From: Berkiella sp964606325
Lineage (GTDB): Bacteria > Pseudomonadota > Gammaproteobacteria > Berkiellales > Berkiellaceae
Assembly: GCA_964606325.1 (NCBI GenBank)
Contig: CAZSGE010000006.1
Location: forward strand, 1 to 64,000
DNA length: 64,000 nt
Direction: 5' to 3'
Shown here: positions 35,453-43,978 of the stretch, one piece after another
Numbering within the stretch: the stretch's first letter is position 1
Layout: every line of letters begins with the position of its first letter
The notes under the pieces: model-generated
The model's database searches: none
What the model saw: the letters and a program-made list of their open reading frames with translations, nothing else
What the model was told of the DNA's origin: nothing
Program-made: the position numbers and the translations under genes

Positions 35453-35875
35453 TTAAGGTTTTTCTTGACGGTTCACAAACCAACGTGATTGCTCATAGGA
35501 GACATAATCTCTATCACCGAACTTACCATGGGTGGCCTTCGCTTTAAGCTGCAAAGCAATAAAAGTAGGGGCATCCTTAGGATAAGAAAATGCTTGCGAA
35601 CAACTCACCATGATATCAAACCCTGAGAGTGCTTTAGACTCAGAACCAAAATGATAGCTATGTTCTTCGCAAACAAGCTTACCATTTGTATTTTCACTAT
35701 TTAATAATTCAAACGCGCTTAACGTAGCAAGTTTTGCCCGAGCTGATAACAACGTATAATTTACCAATTGCACTTGACCAAAGCTCACCTTCAGTAGATA
35801 AGTTCCTGCAAGCGCAAGCACCACTAAAATAAACACAATAGCTAATAAGGTAAATCCTGTTTGAGACTTTTTCAC
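35453..35875 (-). CDS. mshP: MSHA-type pilus minor protein MshP
   Basis: A 140-residue protein with a type IV prepilin-like start: short basic leader MKKSQTG then FTLLAIVFILVVLALAG. It lacks Glu at position 5 of the mature form (Ala instead), which is usual for MshP/GspK/PilX-type tip proteins. The periplasmic domain has two Cys (CEEH, CSQAF). Its ATG overlaps the mshO stop (ATGA). It is the last gene of the cluster; mshQ, next in Vibrio, is absent. Confidence 0.75.
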   Translation of the reverse strand: MKKSQTGFTLLAIVFILVVLALAGTYLLKVSFGQVQLVNYTLLSARAKLATLSAFELLNSENTNGKLVCEEHSYHFGSESKALSGFDIMVSCSQAFSYPKDAPTFIALQLKAKATHGKFGDRDYVSYEQSRWFVNRQEKP

Positions 35876-36582
35876 ATTACCGTCTCCACTAACACAGGAT
35901 ACGTCATACTAATAGGCTCTTTGGACAAAGATTTTAGCTGTAAATTGAGAAAAACCATGGTTGCTTTGCCAACTTCCATGGTGCTAAACCGACAGTCTTT
36001 GATTTGATTGTTAACCAGTGATGTATCTTTATTTTCGTATCGCTCTAATACATGCTTAGTGCTATCACACTGATAACTGATTAATCCAGAAAGTATATTA
36101 ATTTGAATAGGCTCACCTTGAGCCTTCAACACCATTTTTTCATCGAGGGTCACATACGTTTTACCTTCATCGACCGTCAACTTTGCTCGATATAATTTTT
36201 TCTTGCTTTCATCGTCTACAAAATGAACTAAATAAGGTTTGTTCATTTCAATATGATTATCTAATTGAGTTAAAACAACCATGGAAGGGATTTCAGTATT
36301 GTCTACTTGAACAAAAGCTGAACTAAGGATCTTATGAAATGAGAGAGTTTGTTTATCTGAATGATTGGTTGTTAAGATAGTAGGAGAAAATGCATGAATC
36401 ACTTCTCTTTGTAGTACATCTAAAGCAAGCTCTGCTTCTTGTACATAGAGTGCTCTTTGTGTTACCCAAAAGTAGGATTTAATTGGGCCTGCAATAATTT
36501 CGATAATGATTCCCGCCAAAATAGCGCTTATCAACAAAGCCAGTATCATCTCAACCAGGGTAAAGCCACGCTGCTTATTCAT
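35872..36582 (-). CDS. mshO: MSHA-type pilus minor pilin MshO
   Basis: A 236-residue pseudopilin starting MNKQRG|FTLVEMILALLISAIL, with Glu5 and a hydrophobic helix after the prepilin peptidase site. It is larger than the other pilins, in keeping with MshO/GspJ-like minor subunits. I chose ATG 36582, which overlaps the mshD stop by 8 nt; an upstream in-frame start adds 9 residues and weakens the leader. Position between mshD and mshP supports the name. Confidence 0.78.
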   Translation of the reverse strand: MNKQRGFTLVEMILALLISAILAGIIIEIIAGPIKSYFWVTQRALYVQEAELALDVLQREVIHAFSPTILTTNHSDKQTLSFHKILSSAFVQVDNTEIPSMVVLTQLDNHIEMNKPYLVHFVDDESKKKLYRAKLTVDEGKTYVTLDEKMVLKAQGEPIQINILSGLISYQCDSTKHVLERYENKDTSLVNNQIKDCRFSTMEVGKATMVFLNLQLKSLSKEPISMTYPVLVETVM

Positions 36583-36964
36583 TTTGCAACCCAGTGGTTT
36601 TGATAGCACTAAAGTGTGTCTCGCCTAAAGCTATATGATTCAATTTGACGTTGATAAGCTCGCTTTCATCTGTAGCGAGTTTTTCCGTGCTTATTGTCAA
36701 TATCATATTTTTATGCATAATCTGCTGTGAAAGCTCAGGAAATAGATCTTCTAATCTACCCTGCTTTGGTAGAATAGGTTCTCTTTGTTCTAATAGCATT
36801 TGCGTAATATTTTCGCCAATCATAATGACTTGCCAACGCAGTTCAGGCGTAACACTGTTTTTAATGCTCGCTATCATGATGGATAACACGCCGCTTAGAC
36901 CAATACCCAATATCAACATCACTAAGATCAACTCGATTAAGGTAAATCCATCAAGCTTTTTCAT
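36575..36964 (-). CDS. mshD: MSHA-type pilus minor pilin MshD
   Basis: A 129-residue prepilin-type protein: MKKLDG|FTLIELILVMLILGIGLSG, with Glu5. The ATG at 36964 overlaps the end of mshC by 14 nt; a TTG two codons upstream is possible. The short globular part fits MshD/GspI-like minor pilins. Its order after mshC supports the name. Confidence 0.77.
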   Translation of the reverse strand: MKKLDGFTLIELILVMLILGIGLSGVLSIMIASIKNSVTPELRWQVIMIGENITQMLLEQREPILPKQGRLEDLFPELSQQIMHKNMILTISTEKLATDESELINVKLNHIALGETHFSAIKTTGLQNE

Positions 36965-37424
36965 AAACAAACCCGCTGAAGCCGTCTATTTTAAATCGCT
37001 GCGTGTTTATGTTTAGATTTAACTCTTTTTGCCATTGATGTTGCGAATCATACACTTTACCTTGAGAATCTATGTAAATCGGTAAAGGGCTAATCGTAAA
37101 TCCTTTGGGAAGCAATAAATAATAGCCCGTTTGAGATTCCGTGAGAAATGGAGATGATACTTCATGAGTAAAATCATTTTTGTCACAATTTTCACGCATA
37201 TATAGCCCAACTCTGTTATCTCGAGATAAAATGGCTACTTCGCAACCTGTGGCACCAGCTGCCTTTCGCGCATAACGCAGCATGTTCAAAAATTCATCAA
37301 GAACAAATCGCTTTTGAAATGTCGAGGTTTGTGTCAGCATTGGAGAAGCCGTGACACCAACAATACCAATCAAAACAATAACGAGGAGCAATTCTGTTAG
37401 TGTAAATCCCTTTTCACTTTTCAC
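36951..37424 (-). CDS. mshC: MSHA-type pilus minor pilin MshC (GspH-like)
   Basis: A 157-residue GspH/FimT-type minor pilin: MKSEKG|FTLTELLLVIVLIGIVG, with Glu5, followed by a globular domain with LNMLRYARKAA and two cysteines (GCEVAIL, NCDKN) that could form a disulfide. It lies directly after the two larger pilin genes, as mshC follows mshA in Vibrio. Confidence 0.8.
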   Translation of the reverse strand: MKSEKGFTLTELLLVIVLIGIVGVTASPMLTQTSTFQKRFVLDEFLNMLRYARKAAGATGCEVAILSRDNRVGLYMRENCDKNDFTHEVSSPFLTESQTGYYLLLPKGFTISPLPIYIDSQGKVYDSQHQWQKELNLNINTQRFKIDGFSGFVYEKA

Positions 37425-37438
37425 AGCAACCCCATTCG

Positions 37439-38014
37439 TTATGGTACTTTTTTGGTAACTGCACCATTGTTGGTTGAATAATAAATAATACGGGGAACAT
37501 CTTTATTCTTTTGATAGGTATAAGTGCAAGTAGCTTCTTTATAAACGCTACAATAATTTTCAGAGCAATTATCGCCTGCGCCAAAAGTTACACTGGAGGA
37601 GGATAATAAATTTTTCATAATTTGCGCGCAAATTAAATTGTCGTTACCACCACCGCCGAGGACATCTTTTAAGGTTACATCTACTGTGCCATCGGTAGCA
37701 GCATTTGGCCAACCTTGATCGTTAAATCCAACATTGGAATGACCTGAATTAATAAAATCTATACCTGCAATCGGAGGCGTCGTGGTTGGCTGTCCGCTCG
37801 CAAGCCATTTCGCATGCGCAATATTCACGGCTGAAGCCATCGCCCCTGCTGAGCCACTTACGCTAGCATTGTGAGCATCACCTGTGATATCTAAAAACCG
37901 AGGCAAGGCAACTGAAGCTAAAATTCCTAATAAAACAATAACAATCACCAACTCAATGAGCGTAAACCCTTTGATATTATCTAATTGTTTATTTATCAAA
38001 TTAAAATTCAGCAT
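37439..38014 (-). CDS. mshA: MSHA-type major pilin (MshA-like)
   Basis: A 191-residue type IV-like pilin. Leader MLNFNLINKQLDNIKG is cut before FTLIELVIVIVLLGILA; Glu5 is present and the ALPRFLDI shoulder follows. The globular domain has four cysteines (ICAQI, NCSEN, YCSVY, TCTYTY). I chose ATG 38014 with GAGG 6 nt upstream over a TTG at 38026. The gene is paralogous to the pilin just upstream. Which of the two is the main fibre subunit cannot be told from sequence; the name follows the Vibrio gene order. Confidence 0.8.
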   Translation of the reverse strand: MLNFNLINKQLDNIKGFTLIELVIVIVLLGILASVALPRFLDITGDAHNASVSGSAGAMASAVNIAHAKWLASGQPTTTPPIAGIDFINSGHSNVGFNDQGWPNAATDGTVDVTLKDVLGGGGNDNLICAQIMKNLLSSSSVTFGAGDNCSENYCSVYKEATCTYTYQKNKDVPRIIYYSTNNGAVTKKVP

Positions 38015-38040
38015 TCCTGTCCTCAATGAGCTCCTGTAAA

Positions 38041-38583
38041 CTATGGGTAAGTTACTTCACCCGTATTTGCATCATAAGTGATTTTTTCATTGGTCTTACG
38101 ATAGATATAGGTACAATTATTGTCACCCGTCGCCTTGGCACAAAAATCTCCACTTGAGCATTTTCCACCTTCATCAGCGGGTATTATGCTAACACCTGAT
38201 GTTTTAACAATATTGTGAAGAATTTGGCTGCAAGTATCATTTCCAGAAACACCACCATCCTTGATTTCGGACAATGCGCTAATCCCATCGCCGCTGATGC
38301 CCACAGGATAACCATCTTTATTAAACTTTGTTTGTGAACGGCCATCGCCATTGATGTCTACAAATGAATCTGAATCTTTTGATATTTCCCATTGCGCTCT
38401 GGCGACATTTAAACCTGAGCTAAATGCGCCCCCTATAGAAGAGACTATCGCCGTTCTTGCTTTACCACTGACATTAAAATATCGCGGCAAAGCTACTGCT
38501 GCTAATATCCCCAGCAACACTACGACAATCACTAATTCAATCAGGGTGTATCCCTTTACGTATAATGGCTTTTTCATGCTCAT
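38041..38583 (-). CDS. mshB: MSHA-type pilin (MshB-like)
   Basis: A 180-residue prepilin: leader MSMKKPLYVKG then YTLIELVIVVVLLGILA (Tyr at +1, Glu5), then VALPRYFNVSG. The globular domain carries four cysteines with spacing like its downstream paralog (TCSQI, KCSSG, FCAKA, NCTYIY). ATG 38583 has GGA about 6 nt upstream; the longer start at 38598 has none. It sits directly after mshG; mshF is absent. Confidence 0.79.
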   Translation of the reverse strand: MSMKKPLYVKGYTLIELVIVVVLLGILAAVALPRYFNVSGKARTAIVSSIGGAFSSGLNVARAQWEISKDSDSFVDINGDGRSQTKFNKDGYPVGISGDGISALSEIKDGGVSGNDTCSQILHNIVKTSGVSIIPADEGGKCSSGDFCAKATGDNNCTYIYRKTNEKITYDANTGEVTYP

Positions 38584-38643
38584 TAATTCCAAAATCATCG
38601 TTCACACTATTACAAAATTATAGTTGCCAATTGCCGTTAGGGT

Positions 38644-39885
38644 CTAAAACCCTTCCATTTTCCTTAATGCAACTGTAGATATATCCCACATAGGTAGAAA
38701 AACGCCCAGTGCTAAAACCAAAACCATCGCCGCGATAATTATAATAAGAATAGGTTCAATGGCATGTCCTAACCTTTTCAGATCATAATCCACATCCTTT
38801 TCATAAAACTGAGCGACATCTAGCAGCATGTTATCAACTTCGCCTGTCTCTTCACCAACAATCAACATTTGCAAGACAATAGGTGAAAATAATCCAGTAT
38901 GTTTTGCTGCTAAGTAAAGTCCTTCTCCTCTTTCCACATAATGGCGCATTTGTAATATTTTTTGAGATAAATAAACATTATCTACCACATTTGAAACAAC
39001 CTTAAAACCTTGTAACAAAGGTACATTGGCTTTAATTGTCATAGAAAATGATCTGCAAAATCTCGCATAAATTGATCGACGTACAATGGAACCTATAAAT
39101 GGAATTTTGAGCTTAATATAAGACCACCACCATTTACCTTGTGCAGTTTGCAAATAAACAACAAGAGTCACAACCAAACCGATCGACACTATCCCCAGCA
39201 ACCAACCATAATGAATCAAAAAATCGGAAATGCTAATTAATATTTGCGTAGGCAATGGAAGCTTTGAACCAAAGGCAGTGAAAAAATTTCGAAATGAAGG
39301 AATAACAACAATATTTATGATCACTACCGCAAATATAATGGCTAAAAAAACCATGATAGGGTAGCGTAATGCTGTTTTAATTCGACGTCTCGTATCTAGT
39401 TCCGATTCAAGATAATATTTAATTTGCAAAAATGAATTTTCTAGTTGCCCTGTATTTTCACCAACATCTATCATAGCTATTATTAGTGGAGAAAATATAT
39501 TAGCATGTTTTTCCAATGCCTTAGAAAATCGATGACCTGATTCTAAACTGATAACCACGTCCGTGAGGGCATTGCGCAATCCATTATGTTTAGTTGTTTC
39601 ACAAACAACACGCAAACCGCGCATTAAAGAGACTCCAGCTTTTAGCAAGGTATACATTTGTTGTGAGAACATAATCAGATCATCAAGCTCAGGACGACCA
39701 TATGAAAAATACTTTACTAATAATGCTTCAACAGTTAACTCATCGGATGTTAAGGTTACAGAGATCGGAATCACATCGACACTGGCTAATTTGAGAACAG
39801 CATTATTAGGTGATTGCGCTTCAATAAGCCCTTCCACCATTTGTCCTTGCTTATCCCGACCTTTATATTTAAAACTTGGCATCAT
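38644..39885 (-). CDS. mshG: MSHA-type pilus inner-membrane platform protein MshG
   Basis: A 413-residue PilC/GspF-family protein that anchors the assembly ATPase and the growing pilus in the inner membrane. It shows the GspF N-terminal segment (SFKYKGRDKQGQMVEG), two GspF domains (about 70-195 and 275-398, with IDVGENTGQLE and IVGEETGEVDNML) and three membrane helices near 170-190, 220-240 and 380-400. It starts 7 bp after mshE. Confidence 0.93.
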   Translation of the reverse strand: MMPSFKYKGRDKQGQMVEGLIEAQSPNNAVLKLASVDVIPISVTLTSDELTVEALLVKYFSYGRPELDDLIMFSQQMYTLLKAGVSLMRGLRVVCETTKHNGLRNALTDVVISLESGHRFSKALEKHANIFSPLIIAMIDVGENTGQLENSFLQIKYYLESELDTRRRIKTALRYPIMVFLAIIFAVVIINIVVIPSFRNFFTAFGSKLPLPTQILISISDFLIHYGWLLGIVSIGLVVTLVVYLQTAQGKWWWSYIKLKIPFIGSIVRRSIYARFCRSFSMTIKANVPLLQGFKVVSNVVDNVYLSQKILQMRHYVERGEGLYLAAKHTGLFSPIVLQMLIVGEETGEVDNMLLDVAQFYEKDVDYDLKRLGHAIEPILIIIIAAMVLVLALGVFLPMWDISTVALRKMEGF

Positions 39886-39892
39886 TCACTCT

Positions 39893-41584
39893 TTATTGCT
39901 CGGTTAATTCAACAGCGAGCCGTAATACTTCATCAAGGCTAATTTTCCCTTCGATGGCGTACTCTAATGCATTGAATGTTAGTGTTCTGTAATTAGGTTT
40001 TTTCCTTGTCATTGTAGTGAAAGATTTGAGATCCCCCTCTCTTAAGGCATCGCTAAGATCTTCTGTGATTTCAATTAGCTCATAGACACCAATCCTACCT
40101 TTATAACCTCTCATGCCACATTGTGAACAACCGCGACCACGTCTAAAGGCGGGCGTTTTTGAAATTTGTGGCATCAGCATACCTAGCCATTTAATTTCCC
40201 GCTCTGAAGGCGTGTATGTTTCGCTACAACTTTGACAAATTCGTTTAGCCAAACGTTGTGCAATAACTAATCTCACAGCACTTGCTGTCAAATAGGGTTC
40301 AACCCCCATATCAATGAGTCGGGCAGGGCCACTTAAGGCATCATTGGTATGCAAGGTAGATAAAACCAAATGCCCTGTCATCGCGGCACGCAGTGCAATT
40401 TGCGCCGTTTCTTCATCTCTGATTTCACCGACCATGACGATATCTGGATCATGACGCAATGCTGAGCGTAAAATGTTTGAAAATGTTAAACCAATTTTTG
40501 GCTGAACTTGCACCTGATTTATTCTGTCAAAAGAATATTCAACAGGATCTTCGACGGTAATTATCTTTTTATCGATAGTATTGACTTCACTAAGCCCTGC
40601 ATACAACGTGGTTGATTTACCACTGCCCGTAGGACCTGTAACGAGAATCATGCCATGTGGTCTAGACAAATGGTAACGGAATTTTTCTAAAATAGCTGAT
40701 GTCATGCCTAGATCATTTAAGCGCAATACACCATGCGTTTGATCAAGCAAGCGCATGACTACTGCTTCGCCATTTTCTACGGGCATAGTGGCGATGCGTA
40801 CATCTATTTTTCTATCTTTTAACCGAATAGTAAATCGACCATCCTGAGGCAATCTTCTTTCTGAAATATTTAATTTAGCCATCAGTTTTAAACGCAATAC
40901 AATCGCTGAGATAATTGTTTTGCCTTTCATGAGTTGTTCTTGCAAAACACCATCAACGCGTTGTCGAATGCGTATACCGTTTTCTGCGGGTTCGATATGA
41001 ATATCAGAGGCATTGACTTGAATAGCATCTTCAAAAATTGAATTTAGAAGCTTTTTGATAGGCGCATCGCCCATCTCTTCATCCATTTCATTTTTGAATG
41101 AGACAACACCTATTTCTTGCTCTAACTCGCCAGCTAGGGATGCAATCTCTTCCGTTCTGCGATAAACCTCATCAATAACGCGCATTAAATCTTTTTCTCT
41201 GACGACAGCCAAGCGTAATTGCTTTTTGAGCTTCTTAGAAACTTCATCAAAAGCAACGACATCTGTAGGATCCGCTACGGCAACTAAAAAACCATTTTTT
41301 ATGCGATCGATTGGGATTGCATGATAACGTCTAGCAATAGATTCAGGAAGTTCCCGTATAACTTCCGGTTTAATTTTATAATATGACAATTCCAAAAATG
41401 GTAAGTTTAATTGTTTCGACAAGAACAACAACAAACCCGTTTCGTCAATAAACCCTAGCTCGATGAGCACATCGCCTAGTTTTCTCCCTGAATTTTTTTG
41501 CAACCCAAGGGCTTTTTCCAATTGGAACTGAGTGATAACTTTGTTTTCGAGTAACATATCTCCAAGTTTTAATTTTTTAATCAT
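39893..41584 (-). CDS. mshE: MSHA-type pilus extension ATPase MshE
   Basis: A 563-residue GspE/PilB-type hexameric ATPase that powers pilus extension. The N-terminus holds two MshEN repeats (KLGDMLLENKVITQFQLEKAL at 6-26; RKLGDVLIELGFIDETG at 34-50), the c-di-GMP-binding module; the first has Lys in place of the usual Arg of RLG. Walker A is GPTGSGKST (about 316-324). An Asp box and Walker B follow (LRHDPDIVMVGEIRDEETA), then the His box TGHLVLSTLHTNDA. A four-Cys zinc site (CQSC, CSQC) lies near 475-505. The start is directly adjacent to the end of the MshJ-like gene. Confidence 0.95.
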   Translation of the reverse strand: MIKKLKLGDMLLENKVITQFQLEKALGLQKNSGRKLGDVLIELGFIDETGLLLFLSKQLNLPFLELSYYKIKPEVIRELPESIARRYHAIPIDRIKNGFLVAVADPTDVVAFDEVSKKLKKQLRLAVVREKDLMRVIDEVYRRTEEIASLAGELEQEIGVVSFKNEMDEEMGDAPIKKLLNSIFEDAIQVNASDIHIEPAENGIRIRQRVDGVLQEQLMKGKTIISAIVLRLKLMAKLNISERRLPQDGRFTIRLKDRKIDVRIATMPVENGEAVVMRLLDQTHGVLRLNDLGMTSAILEKFRYHLSRPHGMILVTGPTGSGKSTTLYAGLSEVNTIDKKIITVEDPVEYSFDRINQVQVQPKIGLTFSNILRSALRHDPDIVMVGEIRDEETAQIALRAAMTGHLVLSTLHTNDALSGPARLIDMGVEPYLTASAVRLVIAQRLAKRICQSCSETYTPSEREIKWLGMLMPQISKTPAFRRGRGCSQCGMRGYKGRIGVYELIEITEDLSDALREGDLKSFTTMTRKKPNYRTLTFNALEYAIEGKISLDEVLRLAVELTEQ

Positions 41585-42247
41585 CTATACACCTATCCAG
41601 TTTTTATGCTCGCTTAAGGTGTATACGGTGAAAACGATTTTTGCCTGCGGAAATTGAGTTATTTTATATTCGATTTCATCCCACCAAAGAGGGTAATTCA
41701 ATGACTCAACTCTTTTAACATAGGAAAGCAAATCTTTATACTCTCCAGTGAACGTCATTTTAATCGCGTTACGATATAAAGAAGTATCTGCTGATGATTT
41801 GGCTTTTGATTGCACCAATTCTTTAGGTGGCAGTGTTTCTATACTTAGCAATGTCAACCCAGAAAAGTCTGCAAGCAACTTGTCTATTAATTGGGGTACA
41901 TTTTCTGGTTTGATTAGCTTTTCTCTATAGCGATTCAAGGTATCGTTGTGTTGTTTTAATATGGTTTCTAGTTGCTGAACTTCAATATTAGGGATTGGAT
42001 TGCTTTGTTTTTTCAACTTTTCTTTTAAAAGAACAAGTTCATGTTTTGTCGCACTTACTTCTTGTTCTAAATTTTGGATATCTTCGCTATTATCTACTTC
42101 AGAATTAGAAGAAGCGATCACACCATTAAACATCATTACCCAAATCACTACTAAACCAGTGCTTAGTAATAAAATTCGTTCGCGCTGACTGCGAGCATTG
42201 ATTTGCCGTTTTAATTTAATCCAATATGATGTTAGATATGGACTCAT
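41585..42247 (-). CDS. mshJ: MshJ/PilO-like pilus assembly protein
   Basis: A 220-residue bitopic inner-membrane protein: a short basic cytoplasmic part (KLKRQINARSQRE), one membrane helix (about 27-45, ILLLSTGLVVIWVMMFNGVI), a coiled coil (EVSATKHELVLLKEKLKKQ) and a PilO-like periplasmic ferredoxin-like domain. It belongs to the alignment subcomplex with the MshI/PilM- and PilN-like proteins. Overlaps the PilN-like stop by 1 nt; mshE starts at the next base. Confidence 0.82.
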   Translation of the reverse strand: MSPYLTSYWIKLKRQINARSQRERILLLSTGLVVIWVMMFNGVIASSNSEVDNSEDIQNLEQEVSATKHELVLLKEKLKKQSNPIPNIEVQQLETILKQHNDTLNRYREKLIKPENVPQLIDKLLADFSGLTLLSIETLPPKELVQSKAKSSADTSLYRNAIKMTFTGEYKDLLSYVKRVESLNYPLWWDEIEYKITQFPQAKIVFTVYTLSEHKNWIGV

Positions 42248-42843
42248 TATTCTGCCTGCAAATTAAATTTTACTGATTGAGAATTATCTTTAATGCGGGA
42301 AATATTCAGTTTCTGAAACCTTCTTCCTTTCATAACAGTACTCTTTTCCCATGCCTGTACCATTTGCGGCACTAACTGTGGCGCTAAAGCATCACCGTCA
42401 AATGCCATTTTTTTGCCTTCATTTTGCATATAAAAATGAGAGACATACATACCCTTAACATGTGAGAGGGCAAAACCTTCCAAATAAGCGGAAAGATGAT
42501 ATGTTTGATTGTTTTCTTGTACTTGCAATTGTGAAATGGCTGTTTGTGTTTTACTGATTTTATCTCTTAAAGTGAGAAGTTCTTCTTGTAGTTTTTGGGG
42601 GTTATTTTTTGCTTTTAATTCTTTACCCATTGCTTGCAGCTGAGCATTGATTTCATCACGTGTCGTTTTTAAATCTTCTATTCTCTTTATTTCAAAATGT
42701 TGGGTCCACTTTGCCTCGATTGCAACCAAAGCCAAAATAGCAAATAATGCCAACCATATTTGAAATAATCGCGTGGCTGACAATAGTGGTGTATATTCTT
42801 CTTCTACCTGATAAAAATTTACATTTTGCTTTAATATCATCAT
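42247..42843 (-). CDS. PilN-like pilus assembly protein
   Basis: A 198-residue bitopic membrane protein. The N-terminus carries the PilN-type segment QNVNFYQVEEEYTPLLSA, which in PilN docks to PilM. One membrane helix follows (about 28-45), then a coiled coil (RIEDLKTTRDEINAQLQAM) and a small periplasmic domain. It corresponds to the second product of the mshI region in Shewanella-like msh loci (MshI2). It begins 5 bp after mshI. Confidence 0.8.
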   Translation of the reverse strand: MMILKQNVNFYQVEEEYTPLLSATRLFQIWLALFAILALVAIEAKWTQHFEIKRIEDLKTTRDEINAQLQAMGKELKAKNNPQKLQEELLTLRDKISKTQTAISQLQVQENNQTYHLSAYLEGFALSHVKGMYVSHFYMQNEGKKMAFDGDALAPQLVPQMVQAWEKSTVMKGRRFQKLNISRIKDNSQSVKFNLQAE

Positions 42844-42848
42844 TGATT

Positions 42849-43787
42849 TTATTGGTTTAAGGCAGCGCCAATGGCAAATGCACTTTCCCCCTCCTTGAGT
42901 GGTAAATATTCTTCATCAATTTTCAAGAACTCATCAAAGCTGATTTCTCTGACAGGCAGACCTAAAATATTGCTTAGATTCGATAGTAACCCAGGTCTTT
43001 TTTCTTCAAGAGGCGTAATAAGCAAACGTGACACATTTGCATTTTGTAATTTGCTTGCGCAATAATCAAATGAGCGTTGTATTTCTATTGAGAAATCCTG
43101 ATATATCGATGACTCTTTTAATTTTTCATCTGGAGTATCTCTTAGAACTCTCAAGCCAACATCCAGATCTCGCATCATATACAAGGTTTTGTTTTTAAAT
43201 ATCAGAAGGTGGCTTTTTTCTTCTTCAAGGTGAAGTAAGGCTTGTCCCTCTTCCGCATTTTCCAATTGTAGGGCAATGTGTCTTAGTGCACTTTGACATA
43301 TATCTATAGACTTTACTTTTATCCCACAAGCATTGATCCAAAGTACTGTTTCGTCGACTTTGTTTTTCTTGGTCACCACCACGTATAGCATCCCAGGGTT
43401 TTCTGAGGTTAGCTTTTGTGGTAACTCGATATAATCAACAACCGCTTCGTCGATGGGGAAATCGATATATTCTGCTATCAGCCAACGCAAAGCATTGTGT
43501 TTTTCACTATCTGGGACCTGAGGCTGTTCTACCAAGAATACTTGGTAATCTTGTTCTTGCAGCACAACCGTTGCTGGCATGCCATGTAAATTTAGGCTGG
43601 CAATATTTTCTTTGAGAAAGCTTTGTTGTTCTTCGCGATGCCCATCGCAGTGCCTTAGCTGGGTAAGTTGTTTCTTATCCGGTGCGTCATTCACATAGGC
43701 AAAAGTGAGGCCACGTCCTGATAAACTGATCCCAATTTGACCAGTATTCTCAGTTTTGGTGCGATTTGATAAAAAAAACTTTTCCAT
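42849..43787 (-). CDS. mshI: MshI/PilM-like actin-fold pilus assembly protein
   Basis: A 312-residue cytosolic protein of the PilM/MshI type (actin-like fold), first gene of the pilus operon. Recognisable parts are IGISLSGRGLTFAYV near the N-terminus, the PilM-like segment ALRWLIAEYIDFPIDEAVVDY (split: positions about 95-115), and the end GESAFAIGAALNQ. It recruits PilN-like proteins at the inner membrane. About 190 bp of non-coding sequence upstream separates it from the divergent L,D-transpeptidase gene and should hold the operon promoter. Confidence 0.83.
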   Translation of the reverse strand: MEKFFLSNRTKTENTGQIGISLSGRGLTFAYVNDAPDKKQLTQLRHCDGHREEQQSFLKENIASLNLHGMPATVVLQEQDYQVFLVEQPQVPDSEKHNALRWLIAEYIDFPIDEAVVDYIELPQKLTSENPGMLYVVVTKKNKVDETVLWINACGIKVKSIDICQSALRHIALQLENAEEGQALLHLEEEKSHLLIFKNKTLYMMRDLDVGLRVLRDTPDEKLKESSIYQDFSIEIQRSFDYCASKLQNANVSRLLITPLEEKRPGLLSNLSNILGLPVREISFDEFLKIDEEYLPLKEGESAFAIGAALNQ

Positions 43788-43978
43788 TTTCGCCCCTACT
43801 GAATGCTAATTCAGAAATGCTGCTTTACAACACCAACAAGCACGTCTAATCTTCTACCTTCCCATAACAAGAATTGTAGTAGTGTAACAAACTTATACAA
43901 GTTAACTATAGAATTATGGGAAAAGGCCGATAAGGATATTGTTGAAATCCCTAAAGGGTAATAACCAAAAGGTGTGCC

